Assembly (NCBI GenBank): GCA_031258665.1
Contig: JAIRML010000158.1
Span: 1 to 5,303 of the forward strand
Reading direction: 5' to 3'
Source of the DNA: Oscillospiraceae bacterium
Lineage (GTDB): Bacteria; Bacillota; Clostridia; Oscillospirales; UBA929
Length of the DNA stretch: 5,303 nucleotides
Shown here: one piece after another, positions 1 through 5,303 of the stretch
How the letters are laid out: each line of letters starts with the position of its first letter
Numbering within the stretch: the first letter of the stretch is position 1
Program-made: the position numbers and the translations under genes
Notes under the pieces: model-generated
What the model was told of the DNA's origin: nothing
The model's input: the letters and a program-made list of their open reading frames with translations, nothing else
The model's database searches: none

Positions 1-1
1 C

Positions 2-1546
2 CACTGCACGCAGGAACACGCCGAATACGTCGCCAAACGGCTGCGCGACACGCTCTACGGGCACATCCAAGAGCTCCCGTACGCGTGGCATGTGAAGGTC
101 CAGACCGGGGACATCATCCAGCGCTGCACCTCGGACGTGGACATGGTGAAGACCTTTTTGTCGGGCCAGATGGGTGAGATGGTGCGCACGGTGTTTCTGG
201 CCGTGGCCGCCGTCGCGTTGATGTGTTCGATGGACCCCTTTATGACCCTCATCTCGGTGAGCCTGCTGCCGGTGATCTTTCTGTTCTCCTGGCGCTTCTC
301 CCTGCGCATGTCAAAACAATTCCTCGCCTGCGACGAGGCGGAGGGCGCGCTGCAGGCCGTGGCGCAGGAGAATCTGACCGGCGTGCGGGTGGTGCGCGCC
401 TTCGGGCGCGAGCGCTTCGAAATCGACCGCTTTGCGGAAAAAAACAGGGCGTGGGCGCAGCTCATGACGCGCTTCGGCCGCGCGCAGGGGAATTTTTGGG
501 GGGTCGGCGATGGCATCACGGGGGTCCAAATCGCCCTTGTGACGCTGGCCGGCGTGCTGCGCTGTCTGGATGGGCAGCTCAGCGTCGGCACGTTCATCAC
601 CTTTTACGCTTATGTCAACATGCTGATCTGGCCGGTGCGCAACCTGGCCCGGCTGCTCACCGAACTGAGCAAGACCGGCGTGTCTTTGGGCCGTCTGCGG
701 GCCATCCTCGCCGAGGCGCCGGAGGCGGACGGACCGGACGACGAAACGCCGGAGATCCGCGGCGAGATCGTCTTTGACCATGTGACTTTTTCATACGGGG
801 ACCAGCCGCCGGTGCTGCGCGACATCTCGTTCACACTCCGGCCGGGGCAGACGCTGGCGATCTTGGGCGGCACAGGCAGCGGCAAATCTTCACTCGTCCA
901 CCTGCTGTGCCGTCTGTACGACCTGCCGGACGGCGGCGGGCGCATCACCGTCGACGGGCGCGACATCCGCACGATCCGGCGAAAGTGGCTGCGCCGCCAT
1001 GTCGGTCTCGTGTTGCAGGAGCCGTTTTTGTTCTCCCGGACACTCCGCGAGAACATCAGCGCCGTCCGCCCGGACGCCGACCTAGAAACCGTGCGCGGCA
1101 AGGCCCGCATCGCCGCCGTGCACGACGCGATTGAGCGCTTCGGCGCGGGGTACGACACCGTCGTCGGCGAGCGGGGCGTCACACTGTCGGGCGGGCAGCG
1201 CCAGCGCGTGGCCATTGCCCGGATGCTGATGCGTGACCCCCCCATCATGATCTTCGACGACAGCCTCTCCGCGGTGGACACCGAGACGGACGGCCGCATC
1301 CGCCGCGCACTGCGCGCGCACACGGCGCACACCGCCACGATCCTCATCTCCCACCGGCTCAGCACGCTGCAACAGGCGGACCAGATCCTGGTGCTGCGGG
1401 ACGGGCGCGTGGAGGAACTGGGAACCCACGGCGAACTGCTGGCGCGGCGCGGCGTCTACCGCCGTCTGTACGACCTGCAAAACCGGGCGGCCGCGGATCA
1501 GACGCGGAGGACCGCCGAACGCGGAGGACCGGATGAACGAATATGA
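2..1546 (+). CDS. ABC exporter half-transporter, first subunit of a heterodimer (5' end outside window); degenerate Walker B
   Basis: The frame is open from the left edge, giving 514 residues here (numbered from position 2). A full half-transporter has about 580-600, so roughly 70-90 residues with TM1 and TM2 are missing. The GTG at 92 is internal, because typical exporter sequence continues upstream of it (LRDTLYGHIQELP). Hydrophobic segments at about 60-80, 80-98, 172-190 and 195-215 fit TM3-TM6. The nucleotide-binding domain follows: A-loop Tyr265, Walker A GGTGSGKS (289-296), Q-loop Gln339, signature LSGGQRQR (395-402), Walker B IMIFDD (415-420), D-loop SAVD, switch His451. The catalytic Glu position is Asp420, as in the degenerate partner of heterodimeric exporters (TM287, LmrC, BmrC). 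It should act in the cytoplasmic membrane, pairing with the next gene's product. The substrate is unknown; multidrug or lipid export is possible. Family assignment is near certain, the heterodimer role strongly inferred. Confidence 0.95.
   Translation, partial: HCTQEHAEYVAKRLRDTLYGHIQELPYAWHVKVQTGDIIQRCTSDVDMVKTFLSGQMGEMVRTVFLAVAAVALMCSMDPFMTLISVSLLPVIFLFSWRFSLRMSKQFLACDEAEGALQAVAQENLTGVRVVRAFGRERFEIDRFAEKNRAWAQLMTRFGRAQGNFWGVGDGITGVQIALVTLAGVLRCLDGQLSVGTFITFYAYVNMLIWPVRNLARLLTELSKTGVSLGRLRAILAEAPEADGPDDETPEIRGEIVFDHVTFSYGDQPPVLRDISFTLRPGQTLAILGGTGSGKSSLVHLLCRLYDLPDGGGRITVDGRDIRTIRRKWLRRHVGLVLQEPFLFSRTLRENISAVRPDADLETVRGKARIAAVHDAIERFGAGYDTVVGERGVTLSGGQRQRVAIARMLMRDPPIMIFDDSLSAVDTETDGRIRRALRAHTAHTATILISHRLSTLQQADQILVLRDGRVEELGTHGELLARRGVYRRLYDLQNRAAADQTRRTAERGGPDERI
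1502..1531 (+). repeat. 13-bp direct repeat (17-bp period) carrying a duplicated GGAGG at the ABC gene junction
   Basis: ACGCGGAGGACCG occurs at 1502-1514 and again at 1519-1531, separated by CCGA. Both copies contain GGAGG. The second copy is the ribosome binding site of the downstream gene. The first lies 17 bp further upstream, too far from that ATG to serve it. The repeat lies inside the last codons of the first ABC gene and sets its C-terminal residues. Confidence 0.85.
1523..1527 (+). promoter_or_regulatory. Ribosome binding site of the second ABC gene
   Basis: GGAGG ends five bases before the ATG at 1533. This is good Shine-Dalgarno spacing and settles that start. The site lies inside the upstream coding region, so the two genes are probably translationally coupled, which fits the need for equal amounts of two heterodimer subunits. 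Confidence 0.8.
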
Positions 1547-3368
1547 GGAATTTGACGCCAAAGGCTCCTTCTCACTCCAAACATGGGCGCGGATGTGGCC
1601 TTTTATCCGCCCCTTCCGGCGGGACCTGTTCATCACCGCGCTGCTGATGATGTTTGCCTCCGCCGTCGATGTCGCCATCCCGCTGCTGCTGCGCTACGCC
1701 ATCGACCACTTCATCGGGCAGCGCACCACCCAGGGCCTGCCGCTGTTCGCGGCGCTCGCCCTCCTGTTGGCGTCGGCCTCCGGCGTCGCGGTCATCTTTT
1801 TCATCCGCGTGGCCTATCGCGTCGAGGTGGGCATCGGCCGCGGCCTGCGCGCCGCTGTGTTCAACCACCTGCAGACCCTCTCTTTTTCTTTCTTCAACCG
1901 CACGCCGGTGGGCTATCTGATGGCCCGTCTAATGAGCGATACGGCGCTGATCGGCGATGTGGTGGCCTGGGGACTCGTCGTGGACCTCTCCTGGGCGCTC
2001 ACTTACATCCTCGGCGTGCTCGTCACTCTGTTTTTCCTGAGCTGGCGCCTGGCGCTCATCGTGCTGGCCGCCGTGCCGGTCCTCGCGTGCATCACCGCGT
2101 GGTTCCAGTCCCATATCCTGCGGCTCAGCCGGCAGGTGCGGCGTATCAACGCCACGATCACCGGCGCCATGAACGAGGGCATCACCGGCGCCCGCACCAC
2201 AAAAACCCTCGCCATCGAGGACCAAAACCTGTCCGCCTTTTCCGCCCTCACGGGCCGGATGAAGCGGCGGGCCACCCGGCTGGCCGCTTACAACGCCGTA
2301 TTTTTGCCGCTCGTCATGGCCGTCGGCTCGGCTGTCACCGCGTGGGTGCTGGCGCGCGGCGGGCACATGGTCATGGCGCTGTCCATCCCGGTGGGGACAC
2401 TGGCGGCTTTTGTAAACTATACGATCGGCATTTTCGAGCCGATCCAACAGATCGCCCGCTCTTTCTCCGGCTATGTTTCCGCACAGGTAAACATTGAGCG
2501 CGTGGACAAGCTGCTCTCTCTGCGGCCGGACATCACCGACCGCCCGGACGTGATCGAGCGATACGGGGACGCCCTCTGCCCCAAACGGGAAAATTGGGAG
2601 CCGCTGCGCGGGGACATCGAATTTGACGACGTCACTTTCCGTTACCCGGACGGCACGGAGAATGTGCTGGAACATTTCTGCCTCAAGATCCCCGCCGGCA
2701 GTTTCATCGCGCTCGTGGGGGAGACAGGGGCCGGAAAATCCACGCTGGTGAACCTCGCCTCCCGCTTCTTCGAACCCACGCAGGGCCGGATCCTGATCGA
2801 CGGGCGGGATGTGCGCGACCGCAGCCAACTCTGGCTGCACAGCCGCCTCGGCTATGTCCTGCAGGACCCGCATCTGTTTTCCGGCAGCATCCGTGAGAAC
2901 ATCCGCTACGGCCGGCCGGACGCCGGCGACGCGGAGATCGAGGAAGCCGCGCGCCTCGCGTACGCCGCCCCGATGATCGCGCGGCGCCCCGGCGGGCTGG
3001 ACGCGGAGGTTGGGGAGGGCGGCGACCGGCTGAGCACCGGAGAAAAGCAGCTCGTCGCCCTGGCCCGCGCCGTGTTGGCCGACCCGCGCATCTTCGTGCT
3101 GGACGAGGCCACCTCCAGCGTCGACGCCGAGACAGAGGCGCTCATTCAAAAGGCGACGCGCCGGCTGCTGCGCGGGCGCACTTCCTTTGTCATCGCGCAC
3201 CGCCTGTCCACCGTCCGGGAGGCGGACCTGATCCTTGTGATCGCGGACGGACGCGTGGTCGAGCAGGGCACGCACGACGCGCTGATGCGCGCCGGCGGCC
3301 GGTACTTCGACCTCTACACCCTCCAATTCGCCGAGGGAGCGGAAGCGGGCGGTCCGTCGCCGCCCTGA
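1533..3368 (+). CDS. ABC exporter half-transporter, second subunit of the heterodimer; catalytic Glu present, degenerate signature
   Basis: This is a complete 611-residue half-transporter with membrane domain then ATPase domain. Six hydrophobic segments fall at about 32-55, 70-95, 142-165, 170-192, 253-275 and 283-305. In the ATPase domain I see A-loop Tyr371, Walker A GETGAGKS (396-403), Q-loop Gln444, Walker B IFVLDE (520-525) with catalytic Glu525, D-loop SSVD (528-531) and switch His556. The signature is LSTGEKQ (500-506) instead of LSGGQ. With the preceding subunit this predicts a working ATP site (this Walker A/B with the partner's LSGGQ) and a degenerate one (the partner's Asp420 with this LSTGE), as in TM287/288, LmrCD and BmrCD. 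No large extracellular insertion like that of BmrD is apparent from the length. The start is fixed by GGAGG five bases upstream, and the gene overlaps the first by 14 nt. Substrate is unknown. The tail (EGAEAGGPSPP) is low-complexity. No strong terminator follows. Confidence 0.97.
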   Translation: MNEYEEFDAKGSFSLQTWARMWPFIRPFRRDLFITALLMMFASAVDVAIPLLLRYAIDHFIGQRTTQGLPLFAALALLLASASGVAVIFFIRVAYRVEVGIGRGLRAAVFNHLQTLSFSFFNRTPVGYLMARLMSDTALIGDVVAWGLVVDLSWALTYILGVLVTLFFLSWRLALIVLAAVPVLACITAWFQSHILRLSRQVRRINATITGAMNEGITGARTTKTLAIEDQNLSAFSALTGRMKRRATRLAAYNAVFLPLVMAVGSAVTAWVLARGGHMVMALSIPVGTLAAFVNYTIGIFEPIQQIARSFSGYVSAQVNIERVDKLLSLRPDITDRPDVIERYGDALCPKRENWEPLRGDIEFDDVTFRYPDGTENVLEHFCLKIPAGSFIALVGETGAGKSTLVNLASRFFEPTQGRILIDGRDVRDRSQLWLHSRLGYVLQDPHLFSGSIRENIRYGRPDAGDAEIEEAARLAYAAPMIARRPGGLDAEVGEGGDRLSTGEKQLVALARAVLADPRIFVLDEATSSVDAETEALIQKATRRLLRGRTSFVIAHRLSTVREADLILVIADGRVVEQGTHDALMRAGGRYFDLYTLQFAEGAEAGGPSPP

Positions 3369-3524
3369 CCCGGCGCCATCGGGCGCGGTCTGTCAAGGAG
3401 GCATTTGAGATTACAAATGTAAAATTTTTCGTGAACATCTTGTCAAATAACGACAATACCCCAACTGTGCTAATAAATCAATTCACATCAAAACCAATAT
3501 TCATATTGCATTTTATATGAATAT
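3369..3524. other. Non-coding junction between G+C-rich exporter operon and A+T-rich island
   Basis: The first 30 or so bases stay G+C-rich and end in AAGGAGG (3395-3401), a perfect Shine-Dalgarno sequence with no gene behind it. The nearest ATG (3417) is followed directly by TAA. From about 3403 the base composition turns sharply A+T-rich. I see no convincing coding sequence, tRNA or integrase-type site. A 5-bp GC stem with an ATCG loop (3373-3386) lacks a T-run and is not a convincing terminator. The abrupt change suggests a recombination or insertion breakpoint near 3402-3410. Confidence 0.6.
3497..3524. repeat. Perfect 10-bp inverted repeat, possible operator
   Basis: ATATTCATAT (3497-3506) is matched by its exact reverse complement ATATGAATAT (3515-3524) across an 8-base spacer. 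The repeat covers the -35 and spacer of the predicted promoter, so it could bind a repressor or activator. The DNA is strongly A+T-rich, so chance pairing is possible, and there is no T-run to make it a terminator. Confidence 0.45.
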
Positions 3525-3534
3525 ATGCTATACT
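3506..3534 (+). promoter_or_regulatory. Predicted sigma-70/SigA-type promoter with extended -10
   Basis: The -10 is TATACT (3529-3534), five of six matches to TATAAT, preceded by TG one base upstream (TGC at 3526-3528), which makes an extended -10. The -35 candidate TTGCAT (3506-3511) has the key TTG and sits 17 bases upstream. Transcription would begin near 3541 and read through the DUF4391 remnant into the AAA/TOPRIM gene. The -10 lies just inside the 5' end assigned to the remnant, so it may have arisen or been brought in after truncation. Confidence 0.5.
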
Positions 3535-3914
3535 TCATTGCGTTAGAGGTACAGAATTCACAATTGTGGAGATTTAAAATATCCGAAATAGACGAATGGG
3601 CTCGCGGTGTTCCGGGCGGGGAAGGCGCTTGAATCCGAAGAAAAGCCGCTGGACGATTGGCGGGTATCGCTCACAGGCTTGAATTTGGACAGCGTATGGA
3701 TAATATCATTGCGCAGGTTGGGGGCGTGACGATTGCCGAAGGCAGTACGCTTGATGAGCAGATAGCCGCCAATGAACAACGCGCCAAGACACTCCGGCGC
3801 ATCGAGCAGTTGGAGAAGAAGGCAGAGACGGAAAAGCAGTCGAGGCGCAAGTGGGAGCTGGCGGAAGAAGTGAAGAAATTGAAAGCAGAAATGGGGATAG
3901 AAAAATGCGTATAA
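3525..3914 (+). pseudogene. DUF4391-like protein remnant: N-terminal half missing, two frameshifts
   Basis: Three collinear pieces read as one protein. Piece 1 runs from ATG 3525 to about 3605 (ends KISEIDEWAR). Piece 2 is in the +1 frame, about 3607-3699 (FRAGKALESEEKPLDDW, then LTGLNLDSVW). Piece 3 is back in the first frame, 3699-3914 (DNIIAQVGGVTIAEG, then a charged coiled coil). An extra G near 3606 and a missing G near 3699 would explain both shifts. As it stands, the first frame hits TGA at 3630-3632. The LxGLNLDxVW(D/E)N(I/F) core followed by a Lys/Glu-rich coiled-coil tail resembles the C-terminal half of DUF4391 proteins, about 220 residues as I recall; only about 129 codons remain. 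Function is unknown; I recall DUF4391 genes beside helicase and methyltransferase genes. The intact tail from TTG 3657 or ATG 3696 could still be translated, but neither has a good ribosome binding site. Its end overlaps the next gene by 10 nt, so they were probably once one operon. Confidence 0.6.
3893..3897 (+). promoter_or_regulatory. Weak ribosome binding site of the AAA/TOPRIM gene
   Basis: GGGGA ends seven bases before the ATG at 3905, inside the end of the DUF4391 remnant. It is weaker than the GGAGG sites of the exporter genes. The spacing and the conserved MRIKSVELTNFKRF start nonetheless support this initiation codon. Efficient translation may once have relied on coupling to the upstream gene, which is now broken. 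Confidence 0.5.
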
Positions 3915-5303
3915 AATCAGTAGAACTCACAAACTTCAAACGATTTACACATCTAACTGTTGATGGTTTGCCGGACACGGCGAAACTTGTTGTTTTGGTC
4001 GGCCCGAATGGTTCTGGCAAAACCTCATTCTTTGAAGCATTTAACCATTTCTATAAGTATTCGGGCTATGGCGATATGGGTGATTATATCTATTTGAGTA
4101 AGTCGGAAAGCGATTCAAGCGATAAGCAACGTAACTGGCACCAAGAAGCACAAAAACTGGTAGGCATTAAGTTTTATAATGTTGAATATTCGCGCAGTTC
4201 AGGAAAAAGTAGTATCAAAGGACATTTTTATTTCAGAAGTGCATATAGAAACGAACCCGATTTCAGCATAGATTCCATGCAACGTCAGGCTGAACCAACA
4301 TCAATTGTAAGATTGAGTACGCTTATTCAAAATGACCAAACAGTATCCAGTAATTATCAAAGATTGATAGCCAATACCGTCACTGCTGTTTTTGATACAA
4401 CAAACAATGCGCGGCTTGTTGAGGATTTAAGGGAGGAATTGACAGGCAAGATACGATTAGCTTTAGCAAGAGTATTTAGTGACTTGAACCTTTCATCATT
4501 AGGAGAGCCTTTGAACAATGGTAGTTTCTATTTCACAAAAGGGATTACTGACAACTTCCACTATAAGAATCTTTCCGCAGGGGAAAAGTCAGCGTTTGAC
4601 CTTATTTTGGATATGACAATCCAGTCGAATTATTACCCTGATGCAGTATATTGTATTGATGAACCAGAAGCCCATATGCACACCAAACTGCAAGGTAAAG
4701 TCCTGCGTGAGTTATACTTGCTGATTCCAGAGCAATCACAATTATGGGTGTCCACTCATTCTATAGGTATGCTCCAAGAAGCAGAAGAAATTGAACGAGA
4801 ACATCCCGGAACCGTAGTGTTCCTTGATTTCGACAATAGGGACTTTGATACAGACGAAACAATTATGCCTGCCAAAATCAGTAAAGCCGTGATGGAGAAA
4901 TTCTATGAATTGGCTTTTGGTGACTTTGCAAAACTGATGTTGCCTCGGAAAATCATTTTTTGCGAAGGCGATCCGAATGGGAAAGCACGAAAAGATTTTG
5001 ACAAGACAATATACACAAAGGTGTTCGGTGATGAGCACCCTGATACATTCTTTGTTTCGGCAAAATCATGTGGCGAACTCGATGACATAGAAAACTCGCT
5101 TGGTGAGATTGTAACCAAACTGCTTGCAAACACAGAAATCCTTAAAGTGATTGACCGCGATGATAGGAGTGTAGAAGAAGTCGCAGTACTTAATGATAAA
5201 GGTATACATGTGCTTTCACTTCGGAATCTTGAATCTTACATACTTGATGATGAGATAATTGAAAAGCTGTGTGCTTTGGTAGACAAAGTTGATAAATATG
5301 AAG
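3905..5303 (+). CDS. AAA ATPase with C-terminal TOPRIM (OLD / DUF4435-like) domain, 3' end outside window
   Basis: The frame is open from ATG 3905 to the right edge, 466 codons without a stop. The N-terminus (MRIKSVELTNFKRF) is typical of SMC/OLD-type ATPases. Motifs seen: Walker A GPNGSGKT (33-40), ABC-like signature LSAGEKSAFDLIL (223-235), Walker B AVYCIDEPEAHMH (247-259) with Asp252 and Glu253, and switch His285 in VSTHS. A TOPRIM-like domain follows: KIIFCEGD (349-356) with Glu354, then VIDRDD (415-420) with Asp417 and Asp419, likely metal ligands. LRNLESYILDDEII (439-452) recalls the conserved stretch after the DxD in DUF4435 proteins. In OLD nucleases ATP binding controls a TOPRIM nuclease; in PARIS, AriA is the ATPase and AriB the DUF4435 TOPRIM protein. 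An anti-phage or DNA-processing role is inferred, not shown. The gene is A+T-rich, unlike the exporter genes, which suggests transfer. Transcription may come from the promoter near 3506-3534. ATPase and TOPRIM assignments are firm; the exact subfamily is not. Confidence 0.85.
   Translation, partial: MRIKSVELTNFKRFTHLTVDGLPDTAKLVVLVGPNGSGKTSFFEAFNHFYKYSGYGDMGDYIYLSKSESDSSDKQRNWHQEAQKLVGIKFYNVEYSRSSGKSSIKGHFYFRSAYRNEPDFSIDSMQRQAEPTSIVRLSTLIQNDQTVSSNYQRLIANTVTAVFDTTNNARLVEDLREELTGKIRLALARVFSDLNLSSLGEPLNNGSFYFTKGITDNFHYKNLSAGEKSAFDLILDMTIQSNYYPDAVYCIDEPEAHMHTKLQGKVLRELYLLIPEQSQLWVSTHSIGMLQEAEEIEREHPGTVVFLDFDNRDFDTDETIMPAKISKAVMEKFYELAFGDFAKLMLPRKIIFCEGDPNGKARKDFDKTIYTKVFGDEHPDTFFVSAKSCGELDDIENSLGEIVTKLLANTEILKVIDRDDRSVEEVAVLNDKGIHVLSLRNLESYILDDEIIEKLCALVDKVDKYE

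Noticed and set aside
1929..3326. Long minus-strand open frame of 465 codons opposite the second ABC gene
   Set aside because: Long antisense frames are a by-product of G+C-rich codon use. The + strand carries all the ABC motifs in order, while the antisense translation shows no recognisable domain.
3373..3386. GCGCC-ATCG-GGCGC hairpin just after the second ABC gene as a rho-independent terminator
   Set aside because: The stem is only 5 bp, the flanking bases do not extend it and no T-run follows. In G+C-rich DNA such a stem is common by chance.
3441..3446. Minus-strand TTGACA as the -35 of a divergent promoter
   Set aside because: No acceptable -10 lies 16-18 bases downstream on the minus strand, and transcription would run into the back of the exporter genes with no gene to express.
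3190..3456. Minus-strand frame of 88 codons across the exporter gene end
   Set aside because: Most of it is antisense to the ATPase domain of the second ABC gene and Arg/Pro-rich, as expected of a shadow frame in G+C-rich DNA. No family pattern is visible.
3410..3520. Short open frame starting at ATT 3410, eight bases after AAGGAGG, 36 codons
   Set aside because: It needs a rare ATT start, the product (ITNVKFFVNIL and on) resembles nothing I know, and the frame is also open upstream without a start. It may be the chimeric start of a lost gene, but that cannot be supported from sequence alone.
4742..5133. Two overlapping minus-strand open frames opposite the 3' part of the ATPase-TOPRIM gene
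   Set aside because: The + strand frame is continuous here and contains the TOPRIM motifs. The antisense translations show no domain pattern.

Overview
The window joins two unlike pieces of DNA. Positions 1 to about 3400 are visibly G+C-rich, with mostly G/C third codon positions, and carry two co-directional ABC exporter half-transporter genes. From about 3405 to the right edge the DNA is A+T-richer and carries a short promoter-like region, a broken DUF4391-type gene and the first 466 codons of an AAA ATPase with a TOPRIM nuclease domain. No taxonomic marker is present. The strong GGAGG ribosome binding sites and the BmrC/BmrD (YheI/YheH)-like exporter pair suggest a G+C-rich Bacillota, perhaps a clostridial lineage such as Oscillospirales. 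This is inference only.

Layout, all on the + strand: (1) 2-1546, 3' part of the first ABC subunit, lacking about its first 70-90 residues at the window edge; (2) 1533-3368, complete second ABC subunit, overlapping the first by 14 nt; (3) 3369-3524, a non-coding junction with an orphan AAGGAGG, then an A+T-rich stretch with an inverted repeat and an extended -10 promoter; (4) 3525-3914, a DUF4391-like gene remnant with two compensating frameshifts and no N-terminal half; (5) 3905-5303, an AAA/TOPRIM gene that runs off the right edge.

The two ABC subunits should form one heterodimeric exporter with one normal and one degenerate ATP site. The first subunit has Asp in place of the Walker B catalytic Glu and a perfect LSGGQ. 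The second has the catalytic Glu but an LSTGE signature. The two defects fall on the same composite site, as in the TM287/288, LmrCD and BmrCD group.

The right-hand part looks like the edge of an acquired defence-type island. DUF4391 genes, as I recall, often sit beside helicase/methyltransferase restriction-like genes, and ATPase-TOPRIM proteins include the OLD nucleases and the AriA/AriB (PARIS) defence proteins. The most interesting question is whether the last gene is a single-chain ATPase-TOPRIM (DUF4435-like) defence effector. The sequence supports the domains; the system assignment is inference.
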